Shown in pieces: positions 39,221-47,029 of a stretch of 64,000 nucleotides of DNA. The translations under genes and the position numbers were made by a program. The notes beneath the pieces were generated by a model. The model did no database searches. It was not told the DNA's origin and worked only from the letters and a program-made list of their open reading frames with translations. Origin of the DNA: JAEUPI01 sp044222685 (GTDB lineage: Bacteria > Pseudomonadota > Gammaproteobacteria > Burkholderiales > Burkholderiaceae_C); the NCBI GenBank assembly GCA_044222685.1, contig JBGAMU010000001.1:48954-112953 (forward strand), read 5' to 3'. How positions within the stretch are numbered: the stretch's first letter is position 1; each line of letters opens with the position of its first letter.

Positions 39221-40645
39221 ATGGCCGCTGAACGCATGTCGCGTGTCGATAACGCGTGGCTGCGCATGGACAACGACGTCAACCTGATGATGATCGTCGG
39301 CGTGTGGTTGCTCGAGCCGCGCGTCGACTACGAGGCCGTGTGCCAGCGCGTCGGCGACAAGCTGCTCAAGTACGACCGCTTTCGCCAGAAGGTGGTGAAC
39401 GACGCGATGGGCGCGCAGTGGGTGACCGACGACGACTTCGACATCCACCGCCATGTGGTGCGCGAGACGCTGAAGCGGCGCAAGGGCCAGAGCCGTCAGG
39501 CGGCACTGCAGGCGCGCTGCGGCGAACTGGCGACACAGCCGCTCGATCCGGGCCGGCCGCTGTGGCAGTTTCACCTGATCGAGCAATACGATGGTGGCAG
39601 TGCGCTGATCGCTCGCATCCACCACTGCATCGGCGACGGCATCGCGTTGATTTCGGTCACGCTGTCGATCACCGACGGCGGCAACGACCCGCCGCGGCGA
39701 CGCGAGCGGGAGAGTGCGGACGGCGAGGCCGAACACGACTGGCTCAGCGATGCGGTCGTCAAACCCTTGACCGACATCATGGTGAAGGCGCTCGGTGCCA
39801 CCGGCGACGGCATGGCGCGCTCGATGGATGCGTTGTCCAAACCGCAGCAGCTGTTCGGCTCGGTCGAGATGGCGCGCACCGGCTACCAAGTGGTGAGCGA
39901 CGTGGCCGCGCTGGCGCTGATGCCCGACGACTCGCCGACGCGGCTGAAGGGCAAGCCGGCCGGACGCAAGCGGGTGGCGTGGAACGAGCCGCTGCCGCTG
40001 GACGCGGTGAAGGTCATCGGCAAGGCACTCAACTGCTCGATCAACGACGTGCTGCTGTCGTGCGTGGCCGGCGCGATCGGCCAGTACCTGCGCGACCAGG
40101 GCGACGACCCTTCGGGGCAGGAGATCCGCGCGATGGTGCCGGTGAACCTGCGACCGCTCGACAAGGCCTGGCAGCTCGGCAACAAGTTCGGCCTCGCGCC
40201 GCTGGTGCTGCCGATCGGCATCGACAATCCGATCGAGCGCGTCTACGCGGTGCGCCGGCGCATGAGCGAGCTGAAGGGCAGCTACCAGCCGCTGCTGGCC
40301 TTCGCGGTGCTGGCCGTGGCCGGCCTGATGATCAAGCCGGTGCAGGACGCGATCCTGAACCTGTTCGCCAAGAAGGCGACCGCGGTGATGACCAACGTGC
40401 CCGGCCCGCCGAAGCCGCTCACCTTCTGCGGCTCGACGATCCGGCAGACGATGTTCTGGGTGCCGGCGTCGGGCGATATCGGCATGGGCGTGTCGATCCT
40501 CAGCTACGCCGGCGGCGTGCAGTTCGGCCTCATCACCGACGAAGGCCTGTGCCCCGAGCCGCAGCAGATCATCGACCGCTTCGAGCCCGAGTTCGAGAAG
40601 CTGCTGCTGCTGGCGCTGATGCTGCCCTGGGAAGTGGCCGCCTAG
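39221..40645 (+). CDS. Wax ester synthase / diacylglycerol acyltransferase (WS/DGAT)
   Basis: Bifunctional acyltransferase that makes wax esters or triacylglycerol from acyl-CoA; 474 residues. The catalytic HHxxxDG motif is present as HHCIGDG near residue 135, preceded by PLWQFHLIEQYDGG. The C-terminal WS/DGAT domain contains NDVLLSCVAGAIGQYL and TNVPGPPKPLTFCG (a PxxxG segment conserved in the family). GAGGAG lies before ATG 39221, and a TTGACG hexamer (39154-39159) may be its -35 element. It ends tail-to-tail with the TPR gene, overlapping it by 4 bases. Confidence 0.92.
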   Translation: MAAERMSRVDNAWLRMDNDVNLMMIVGVWLLEPRVDYEAVCQRVGDKLLKYDRFRQKVVNDAMGAQWVTDDDFDIHRHVVRETLKRRKGQSRQAALQARCGELATQPLDPGRPLWQFHLIEQYDGGSALIARIHHCIGDGIALISVTLSITDGGNDPPRRRERESADGEAEHDWLSDAVVKPLTDIMVKALGATGDGMARSMDALSKPQQLFGSVEMARTGYQVVSDVAALALMPDDSPTRLKGKPAGRKRVAWNEPLPLDAVKVIGKALNCSINDVLLSCVAGAIGQYLRDQGDDPSGQEIRAMVPVNLRPLDKAWQLGNKFGLAPLVLPIGIDNPIERVYAVRRRMSELKGSYQPLLAFAVLAVAGLMIKPVQDAILNLFAKKATAVMTNVPGPPKPLTFCGSTIRQTMFWVPASGDIGMGVSILSYAGGVQFGLITDEGLCPEPQQIIDRFEPEFEKLLLLALMLPWEVAA

Positions 40646-41415
40646 TCTTCCAGCTCTTCCTTGGCCATCTCGACGTCGAGCCGCTCCATCGCATCGAGCG
40701 GCTCGCAGGCGGCGGCGTCGGCATAGAGTTTCTCGGCGTCCTTCATCTTCTTGTCGCCTTCGAGCATCACCAGGCCGTTGGCGTATTCGATCATCGCGAT
40801 CGCGCTGGCCGGGTTGAGCTTGAGCGCCGTCTGGTACATCCGCAGGCCCGTGGCCGCGTCGGCGCCCTGTGTCTTGCCGAGCAGCTTGCCGACCTTGTCG
40901 ATGACCTCGGCGTGGAACGAGCCGAGCGCGATGTGCGCATCGGCATGCTTGGGCGCCAGCTTGATCGTGGTTTCCAGCGCGGTCTTCACCTTGCTGCCCA
41001 GGCCCTGCGCCAGCGCCTTGGCCACGCTGATGCTCTGGCTGTAGCGGCCCAGCGCATAGGCCATCAGATAGTGGGCGTTGGCGTTCTTCGGGTCCTCTTC
41101 GGCCTGCGCCTCGGCGCGCGCGGCAGCCTCCTGGAACATCGCGAGCTTGTTCTTCTCGCTCTTCTCCAGGTAGTTGGCGTAGATGCACTGCGCCTTGTTG
41201 GCCACCGTGATGCCGGCGCCGCCGGCCTTCAGCCCCGCGTCGTAGGCCTTCTGGAACTCGCCGGCGTGGTACAGCGCCCAGGCGGCCAGCACCTTGTCGT
41301 CCTTGGGCAGGGGCTCTACATCGCCGGCGTGCAGCCGCGCCCACTTCTTCTTCAGCGTCGCGGTGTCGTAGGCGTAGTCGGCGCTGTCATACGGAAAAAC
41401 GGTCCACTTGGCCAT
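40642..41415 (-). CDS. TPR-type repeat protein of unknown function
   Basis: A 257-residue helical protein, no signal peptide. ATG 41415 follows a GAGGAG site; the frame is open upstream without support. Repeated helix pairs resembling tetratricopeptide repeats are seen: KVLAAWALYHAGEFQKAYDAG, NAHYLMAYALGRYSQ, ADAHIALGSFHAEVI and MYQTALKLNPASAIAMIEYANG. It probably acts as a protein-interaction scaffold. It is convergent with the WS/DGAT gene and co-directional with the TetR gene upstream. No specific function is assigned. Confidence 0.8.
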   Translation of the reverse strand: MAKWTVFPYDSADYAYDTATLKKKWARLHAGDVEPLPKDDKVLAAWALYHAGEFQKAYDAGLKAGGAGITVANKAQCIYANYLEKSEKNKLAMFQEAAARAEAQAEEDPKNANAHYLMAYALGRYSQSISVAKALAQGLGSKVKTALETTIKLAPKHADAHIALGSFHAEVIDKVGKLLGKTQGADAATGLRMYQTALKLNPASAIAMIEYANGLVMLEGDKKMKDAEKLYADAAACEPLDAMERLDVEMAKEELED

Positions 41416-41482
41416 TGCAGTCGTCTCCTCGCATCGGCGTGCGTTCGTCCGCCGATGTTGGAGAAAAACCGGCGCCGCCAGC

Positions 41483-42148
41483 TCAGTGATTGCCCTTGTA
41501 CGCACCCGCCAGGGTGACCAGGTGCTCGCGCTGCGCCGGCTCCAGGTAGGGCATCAGCAAGCCCAGCACATGGAAGGCGCCGCGCGACAGCGCGGCCGCT
41601 GCGCCCTCCGGCTCCAGCGCCCTGCGCGGGTCGCGTACGTACTCGTAGCTGAGCCAGTAGGTCAGCACGACCACCATGGAATCGGCCATCGGCTCGGCCT
41701 GCTCCGCGTCGATCCGCAGCGCCTGGCCATGGGCCAGCCCGTCGAGCACGGAGCGCACGGCGCGGCTCTTGGCCGCCAGCACCTGCTGGAAGTGCGTCTC
41801 CAGGCGTCGGTTCTTGCTGAGCAGGTCGTTCAGGTCGCGATAGAGGAAGCGATAGTTCCAGATCAGCTCGAACAGCATGTGCACGAACAGCCAGGCGTCC
41901 TCGACATGGCGCACGCTGTCGGCGGCGCCGAGCAGCTCGTCGAGCGCCGTCTTGTAGCGATCGAACAGCGCGTTGATCAGCTCGTCCTTGGCCGGGTAGT
42001 GGTAGTACAGGTTGCCCGGGCTGATGTTCAGCTCGGCCGAGATCACCGTCGTCGACACGTTCGGCTCGCCGAAGCGGTTGAACAGCTCCAGCGTCACCTC
42101 GAGGATGCGTTCGGCCGTGCGGCGCGGCTTCTTGGTGGGCTTGGTCAT
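41483..42148 (-). CDS. TetR family transcriptional regulator
   Basis: A 221-residue TetR-type regulator. The N-terminal helix-turn-helix (about residues 10-56) contains AERILEVTLELFNRFGEPNV and ISPGNLYYHYPAKDELINALF. A ligand-binding helical domain follows. It is divergent from an ABC-2 exporter ATPase gene, 72 bases apart; a 7-base inverted repeat lies between and overlaps the exporter's probable -35 region, so it likely represses the exporter and itself. Ligand unknown. Confidence 0.9.
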   Translation of the reverse strand: MTKPTKKPRRTAERILEVTLELFNRFGEPNVSTTVISAELNISPGNLYYHYPAKDELINALFDRYKTALDELLGAADSVRHVEDAWLFVHMLFELIWNYRFLYRDLNDLLSKNRRLETHFQQVLAAKSRAVRSVLDGLAHGQALRIDAEQAEPMADSMVVVLTYWLSYEYVRDPRRALEPEGAAAALSRGAFHVLGLLMPYLEPAQREHLVTLAGAYKGNH

Positions 42149-42173
42149 CGCGCGGGGAATCTAGCACCTTCGT

Positions 42174-42191
42174 CGCGCTGAAGACAGCGCG
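42174..42191. promoter_or_regulatory. Candidate TetR operator
   Basis: CGCGCTG AAGA CAGCGCG: a perfect 7-base inverted repeat, 26 bases upstream of the TetR start and 30 bases upstream of the exporter ATPase start. It overlaps the place where the -35 of the exporter promoter would lie. TetR repressors usually bind such a palindrome between divergent genes. Inference. Confidence 0.55.
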
Positions 42192-42206
42192 TGCGACAAG
42201 GCTGCC

Positions 42207-42212
42207 TACAAT
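42207..42212 (+). promoter_or_regulatory. Candidate -10 element of the ABC-2 exporter
   Basis: TACAAT, 8 bases before the ATPase ATG and lacking any Shine-Dalgarno sequence in between, suggests a leaderless message whose transcription starts at or next to the start codon. Confidence 0.45.
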
Positions 42213-42220
42213 CGCGCGCC

Positions 42221-43168
42221 ATGCCCGCCGTGTCGTTCCAGCAGGTCGTCAAGACGTACGTCGGGCCCCGGGGCAGCGTGCGCGCGCTCGATGGTGTGAG
42301 CTTCGACATCGAGCCCGGCGAGTTCTTCGGCCTGCTCGGCCCCAACGGCGCCGGCAAGACGACGCTGATCTCGGTGCTCGCGGGCCTGGCCCGCGCCACA
42401 TCCGGGCACGTCACCGTCCTGGGTCATGACGTGTCGCGCGACTTCGCCGACGCGCGCCGTGCGCTGGGCATCGTGCCGCAGGAGCTGGTGTTCGACCCGT
42501 TCTTCAACGTGCGCGAGGCGCTGCGCATCCAGAGCGGCTACTTCGGCGTGCGCCACAACGACGACTGGATCGACGAGCTGCTGGCCAACCTGGGCCTCAC
42601 CGACAAGGCGGGCGCCAACATGCGGCAGCTGTCCGGCGGCATGAAGCGCCGCGTGCTGGTGGCGCAGGCGCTGGTGCACCGCCCACCGGTGATCGTGCTC
42701 GACGAGCCGACGGCCGGCGTCGACGTGGAGCTGCGGCAGACCCTGTGGCAGTTCATCGCGCGCCTCAATCGCGAGGGCCACACCGTGCTGCTGACCACGC
42801 ACTACCTCGAGGAGGCCGAGGCGCTGTGCGGCCGCATCGCGATGCTCAAGCAGGGTCGTGTGGTGGCGCTCGACCGCACCGCCAACCTGCTGGCGGGCAC
42901 CGCCAGCACGATGCTGCGCTTCAAGACCGACGATCCGCTGCCGCCCGCTGTGGCTGCGCACGCCCGCGTCACCGGCCGCATCGCGCAGGTGAGCGCGCAC
43001 GACGCGGCCGAGGTCGAGTCGATCCTCGGCCAGCTGCGCTCGGCCGGCGTGCGGGTCGAGGATCTCGAGATCGGGCGCGCCGACCTCGAGGACGTGTTCC
43101 TCGAGATCATGGCCTCGGGCGACGGCAAGCCGGTCAGCGCCGCGCCCGTTCACCTGCCAGTCGGGTGA
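42221..43168 (+). CDS. ABC-2 type exporter, ATPase subunit
   Basis: ATPase of a NodI/DrrA-like ABC-2 exporter, 315 residues from ATG 42221 (the frame is open 10 codons earlier from a GTG). Walker A is LLGPNGAGKTTLISV, the Q-loop VPQELVFDPFFNV, the signature LSGGMKRRVLVAQALV, Walker B VIVLDEPTAGVDVEL and the H-loop LTTHYLEEAEALC. Its last 35 bases overlap the 3' end of the opposite-strand DUF72 gene. The partner permease lies beyond that gene at 43903-44673. The substrate is unknown; in related Burkholderiales loci this pair precedes bolA-murA. Confidence 0.92.
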   Translation: MPAVSFQQVVKTYVGPRGSVRALDGVSFDIEPGEFFGLLGPNGAGKTTLISVLAGLARATSGHVTVLGHDVSRDFADARRALGIVPQELVFDPFFNVREALRIQSGYFGVRHNDDWIDELLANLGLTDKAGANMRQLSGGMKRRVLVAQALVHRPPVIVLDEPTAGVDVELRQTLWQFIARLNREGHTVLLTTHYLEEAEALCGRIAMLKQGRVVALDRTANLLAGTASTMLRFKTDDPLPPAVAAHARVTGRIAQVSAHDAAEVESILGQLRSAGVRVEDLEIGRADLEDVFLEIMASGDGKPVSAAPVHLPVG

Positions 43169-43859
43169 GCGAGCGCGCGTAGCCGGGCGCGGTGGGCTCG
43201 TGCATGAAGTACACGAAGACCTGCTGCCAGCCGGTGGCGCTCAAGCGCTCGGCCCAGCGTGCCAGGTCGTCGTCGGTGTACTGCTCCAGGCGCAGCCGTA
43301 CGTAGCCCCAGGGCGCGGTTTCGACCAACGGCGGCGGCAGCTGGTCCTCGCGCTCCGACAGGCAAAGCGACGCCGAGGCGCCTTTCAGCGCGACATAGAC
43401 GTCGTCGTCGAACCAGCTCGGATGGCGGAACTCGAAAGCGGCGCGATGATCGGTCGGCAGCAAGGCGAGGAACTCGCTCAGCCGCGACAGGTCCTTCTTC
43501 AGATTCGGCGGCAGCTGGAACAGCACCGCGCCGAGTTTGCCGCCGAGCGCCGCCAGGCTGCCGTACAGGTAACGCAGCGGTTCGGCTGCTTCGTCGCTCT
43601 TCAGGCGGGCATCGTGCGTGATGCGGCGCGTGGCCTTGATCGCGAAGCGGAAGGCCTCGGGTGCCGTCTCGGCCCATTTGGCCAAGACGTCGCGCTTGGG
43701 GTTGCGGTAGAAGGTGTTGTTGATCTCCACCGTGTCCAGCTGCCGGGCGTACCAGGCGAGCATGTCGTCGGCGGCCAGGTCTTCGGGGTAGAACGGGCCC
43801 TTCCACTCCTTGTACGAGTAGCCGCTGGCGCCGGCCCACAACCAGTGGTGCTCGTTCAT
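43134..43859 (-). CDS. DUF72 family protein
   Basis: A 241-residue member of the DUF72 (YecE-like) TIM-barrel family: WAGASGYSYKEWKGPFYPEDL at the start, VEINNTFYRNP, FAIKATRRITHDARL, GAVLFQLPPNLKKD and AFEFRHPSWF all match. No catalytic function has been established for the family as far as I know. It is encoded against and between the two genes of the ABC-2 exporter, overlapping the ATPase gene tail-to-tail by 35 bases and lying 43 bases from the permease start. Confidence 0.9.
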   Translation of the reverse strand: MNEHHWLWAGASGYSYKEWKGPFYPEDLAADDMLAWYARQLDTVEINNTFYRNPKRDVLAKWAETAPEAFRFAIKATRRITHDARLKSDEAAEPLRYLYGSLAALGGKLGAVLFQLPPNLKKDLSRLSEFLALLPTDHRAAFEFRHPSWFDDDVYVALKGASASLCLSEREDQLPPPLVETAPWGYVRLRLEQYTDDDLARWAERLSATGWQQVFVYFMHEPTAPGYARSLTRLAGERARR

Positions 43860-43902
43860 GCTTGCCGCCGTGCCCGAGTTGGCATGCTGCTATCGTGCCA
43901 GC

Positions 43903-44673
43903 ATGACGACAACCCTGCTGACCGGCGCGGGTACCTTGTTCTACAAGGAGGTGCTGCGCTTCTGGAAGGTCAGCTTCCAGACCGTCGCGGCGCCGGTGCT
44001 GACGGCGGTGCTGTACCTGTTGATCTTCGGCCATGTGCTGGAAGATCGCGTGCAGGTCTACCCCGGCGTGCGCTACACCAGCTTCCTGATTCCGGGCCTG
44101 GTGATGATGAGCGTGCTGCAGAACGCGTTCGCCAATTCGAGCTCGTCGCTCATCCAGAGCAAGATCACCGGCAACCTGGTCTTCCTGTTGGTGACGCCGC
44201 TGACGCACTGGGCCTGGTACGCCGCCTACGTGGCCGCGTCGATGGTGCGCGGGCTGGTGGTCGGACTCGGCGTGCTGCTGGTCACCGTGTGGTTCGGCCC
44301 GCCGCAACTGGCCGAGCCGTGGTGGATCGCCGTGTTCGGCATGCTGGGCGCCGCCATGCTCGGCACGCTGGGGCTGATCGCCGGGCTGTGGGCCGAGAAG
44401 TTCGATCAACTGGCCGCATTCCAGAACTTCGTCATCATGCCGATGACGTTCCTGTCGGGCGTGTTCTATTCGGTGCATTCGCTGCCCTCGGTGTGGCAGG
44501 CGGTGAGCCACCTCAACCCGTTCTTCTACATGATCGACGGCTTTCGCCGCGGCTTCTTCGGCGTCAGCGACGTGTCCCCGTGGCTGAGCCTGGCGGTGGT
44601 GGGCACGAGCTTCGCCGTCGTGGCAGCGGTCGCGTTGCGCCTGCTGGCGAGCGGCTACAAGCTGCGCCATTGA
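43903..44673 (+). CDS. ABC-2 type exporter, permease subunit
   Basis: Six-helix ABC-2 permease, 256 residues from ATG 43903. Hydrophobic segments lie near residues 25-45 (VAAPVLTAVLYLLIFGHVL), 60-80, 105-130 (MVRGLVVGLGVLLVTVWF), 140-165 (AVFGMLGAAMLGTLGLIAG), 175-195 and 230-250. The PMTFLSGVFYSVHSLP segment before the final helices is typical of NodJ/DrrB-like permeases. A frame extending upstream to 43858 lies within the divergent promoter region and is not favoured. It pairs with the ATPase encoded at 42221. Confidence 0.92.
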   Translation: MTTTLLTGAGTLFYKEVLRFWKVSFQTVAAPVLTAVLYLLIFGHVLEDRVQVYPGVRYTSFLIPGLVMMSVLQNAFANSSSSLIQSKITGNLVFLLVTPLTHWAWYAAYVAASMVRGLVVGLGVLLVTVWFGPPQLAEPWWIAVFGMLGAAMLGTLGLIAGLWAEKFDQLAAFQNFVIMPMTFLSGVFYSVHSLPSVWQAVSHLNPFFYMIDGFRRGFFGVSDVSPWLSLAVVGTSFAVVAAVALRLLASGYKLRH

Positions 44674-44713
44674 GGGGCCGACTGGCGCCGGTCGGCCGCC
44701 GTCGGCGGCGCGC

Positions 44714-44719
44714 GATAAT
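44714..44719 (+). promoter_or_regulatory. Candidate -10 element of the ibaG-murA-his operon
   Basis: GATAAT lies 6 bases before the ibaG ATG, with no ribosome-binding site between, again suggesting a leaderless transcript. If used, it would drive the long ibaG-murA-hisGDCBHAF-rsmD-coaD series. Confidence 0.4.
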
Positions 44720-44725
44720 CGCCGC

Positions 44726-44992
44726 ATGGCCGAGCCGACCCCCGACGACGTGCGCCGCTTCATCGCTGCGGGCCTGGCCTGCGAGCACCTCGAGGTCGAG
44801 GGCGATGGGCGGCATTTCTTTGCCACCATCGTGTCGGCCGAGTTCGACGGCCAGCCGCGCGTGCGGCGGCACCAGCGGGTCTATGCGGCGCTCGGCGATA
44901 GAATGCGCGAGCAGATTCACGCCCTGTCGATGAAGACGCTCACGCCCGCCGAATGGGCTGCGCAGGACCCGCAGCCTCACCACCACCACTGA
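44726..44992 (+). CDS. ibaG: BolA/IbaG family protein
   Basis: A small BolA-like protein, 88 residues, with the family core FFATIVSAEFDGQPRVRRHQRVYAAL (the helix-turn region with the conserved histidine used with monothiol glutaredoxins in Fe-S cluster binding) and the ALSMKTLTPAEW end. IbaG-type proteins are commonly encoded just before murA, as here, 97 bases upstream. The natural C-terminus is four histidines (PQPHHHH). The role is in iron-sulfur/iron handling or acid response by family knowledge. Confidence 0.88.
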   Translation: MAEPTPDDVRRFIAAGLACEHLEVEGDGRHFFATIVSAEFDGQPRVRRHQRVYAALGDRMREQIHALSMKTLTPAEWAAQDPQPHHHH

Positions 44993-45089
44993 CCACCCGC
45001 TGCCGCGCGGCGGTGGTGGTCGAATCGGTGCGGCCTGACCGACGGCGCGTTTCCACTTCCACTGTTGCGCGGCCCGGGCCAGCCCACGC

Positions 45090-46355
45090 ATGGACAAACT
45101 CCTGATCCGCGGCGGACGTCGTCTCCAAGGCGAGGTTTCGATCTCCGGCGCCAAGAACGCGGCACTGCCGGGGCTGTGCGCCGCGCTGCTGTGCAAGCAG
45201 CCGATCACGCTGGCCAACGTACCGCGTCTGCAGGACGTGAACACCACGCTGAAGCTGCTGCGCAGCATGGGCGCCCGCGCCGACCGCAGCGACGTGCGGC
45301 CCGACGAGGTGACGGTCGACGCCTCGTCGGTGACCTCGCCCGAGGCGCCCTACGAGCTGGTGAAGACGATGCGGGCGTCGATCCTGGTGCTCGGCCCGCT
45401 GCTGGCGCGCTTCGGCGAGGCGACCGTGTCGCTGCCCGGCGGCTGCGCCATCGGCTCGCGGCCGGTCGACCAGCACATCCAGGGCCTGCGCGCGATGGGC
45501 GCCGACATCCGCGTCGAGCACGGCTACATCCTGGCGCGCGCCCTGCGGCTGAAGGGCACGTCGATCACGACCGACATGATCACCGTCACCGGCACCGAGA
45601 ACCTGATGATGGCCGCCACATTGGCCGACGGCGAGACGGTGCTGGAGAACGCCGCCCAGGAGCCCGAGGTGGCCGATCTGGCCGAGCTGCTGATCGCGAT
45701 GGGCGCGCAGATCGAAGGCCACGGCAGCAGCCGCATCCGCATCCGCGGCGTGGCGGCGCTGCATCCGCCGCGCGAGCCGCACCGCTTCATCGCCGACCGC
45801 ATCGAGACCGGCACCTTCCTGTGCGCCGTGGCGGCCACCGGTGGCGACGTGCTGCTGCGCGGCGCCAACGTCGGCCACCTGGAGGCGGTGATCGAGCGGC
45901 TGCGCGCGGCCGGCGCCAGCATCGAGGCGGTCGCCGGCGGCATTCGCGTCAAGGCCGACGGCCGGCCGCGCGCAGTGAGCTTTCGCACCAGCGAGTACCC
46001 CGCGTTTCCGACTGACATGCAGGCACAGTTCATGGTCGTGAATGCCATCGCCGACGGCGTGGCGCAGATCTCGGAGACGATCTTCGAGAACCGATTCATG
46101 CATGTCAACGAGCTGCTTCGTCTGGGCGCCAGCATCGAGATCGACGGCCGCACCGCGCTCGTGCGCGGCGTGCCGCGACTGTCGGGCGCCACCGTGATGG
46201 CGACCGACCTGCGCGCGTCGGCCAGCCTGGTGATCGCCGGCCTGGTGGCGCAGGGCGAGACGCTGGTCGACCGTATCTATCACCTGGACCGAGGCTACGA
46301 GCGCATGGAAGACAAGCTGCGTACGCTCGGCGCCGACATCGAAAGAGTGCGATGA
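45090..46355 (+). CDS. murA: UDP-N-acetylglucosamine 1-carboxyvinyltransferase
   Basis: First committed step of peptidoglycan synthesis: transfers enolpyruvate from PEP to UDP-GlcNAc. The product has 421 residues. K22 is in the GAKNAALPGL motif, and the catalytic-loop cysteine C119 is in LPGGCAIGSRPVDQH, the residue fosfomycin alkylates. Conserved TEYPAFPTDMQAQFM (as SEYPAFPTDMQ here), RFMHVNEL and RASASLVIAGL are seen. The stop overlaps the hisG start by 4 bases, joining cell-wall and histidine genes in one message. Confidence 0.97.
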   Translation: MDKLLIRGGRRLQGEVSISGAKNAALPGLCAALLCKQPITLANVPRLQDVNTTLKLLRSMGARADRSDVRPDEVTVDASSVTSPEAPYELVKTMRASILVLGPLLARFGEATVSLPGGCAIGSRPVDQHIQGLRAMGADIRVEHGYILARALRLKGTSITTDMITVTGTENLMMAATLADGETVLENAAQEPEVADLAELLIAMGAQIEGHGSSRIRIRGVAALHPPREPHRFIADRIETGTFLCAVAATGGDVLLRGANVGHLEAVIERLRAAGASIEAVAGGIRVKADGRPRAVSFRTSEYPAFPTDMQAQFMVVNAIADGVAQISETIFENRFMHVNELLRLGASIEIDGRTALVRGVPRLSGATVMATDLRASASLVIAGLVAQGETLVDRIYHLDRGYERMEDKLRTLGADIERVR

Positions 46356-47029
46356 ACGGCCTGACGCTGGCGCTCAGCAAGGGCCGCATCTTCGACGACA
46401 CGCTGCCGCTGCTGCGCAAGGCCGGCATCGAGGTGCTGGAGGATCCGGAGAAGTCGCGCAAGCTGATCCTGCCGACCAACCGGCCGGGGCTGCGTGTCGT
46501 GCTGGTGCGCGCGAGCGACGTGCCGACCTATGTCGAGTACGGTGGCGCCGACGTCGGCGTGGCGGGCCTGGACGTGCTGCTCGAGCACGGCGCGGCCTGG
46601 GGCCATCAGGGCGGTGCGACGGGGTTGTATCAGCCGCTCGATCTCGGCATCGCGCGCTGCCGGCTCAGCGTGGCGGTTCGTGCCGACTTCAACTATCCGG
46701 CCGCCGTGCAGCAGGGCTCGCGCATCCGCGTCGCCACCAAGTACGTGCAGCTGGCCCGCCAGCACTTCGCCGACAAGGGCGTGCACGTCGACCTGATCAA
46801 GCTGTACGGCTCGATGGAGCTGGCGCCGCTGACCGGCCTGGCCGACGCGATCGTCGATCTGGTATCCACCGGCAGCACGCTGAAGGCCAACCAGCTGGTC
46901 GAGGTCGAACGCATCATGGACATCAGTGCGCGGCTGATCGTCAGCCCGGCGGCGCTGAAGCTCAAACGCGAGACGCTGCGGCCGCTGATCGACGCGCTCG
47001 GCCAGGCGAGCACCGAGGCTGCCGCGTGA
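46352..47029 (+). CDS. hisG: ATP phosphoribosyltransferase catalytic subunit, short form
   Basis: First step of histidine synthesis, joining ATP and PRPP. The product has 225 residues, the short form that lacks the C-terminal ACT-like regulatory domain and needs HisZ as partner; no hisZ is in the window. LALSKGRIFDDTLPLL at the start and the PRPP-binding DLVSTGSTLKANQL near 170 are typical. ATG 46352 overlaps murA. The stop overlaps the hisD start (GTGA). Confidence 0.96.
   Translation: MNGLTLALSKGRIFDDTLPLLRKAGIEVLEDPEKSRKLILPTNRPGLRVVLVRASDVPTYVEYGGADVGVAGLDVLLEHGAAWGHQGGATGLYQPLDLGIARCRLSVAVRADFNYPAAVQQGSRIRVATKYVQLARQHFADKGVHVDLIKLYGSMELAPLTGLADAIVDLVSTGSTLKANQLVEVERIMDISARLIVSPAALKLKRETLRPLIDALGQASTEAAA

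Noticed and set aside
16017..42220. A recently acquired genomic island
   Set aside because: No integrase, transposase, tRNA-flanked border or visibly different base composition was seen; the genes are typical chromosomal genes of the order, so a rearrangement is more likely than recent transfer.
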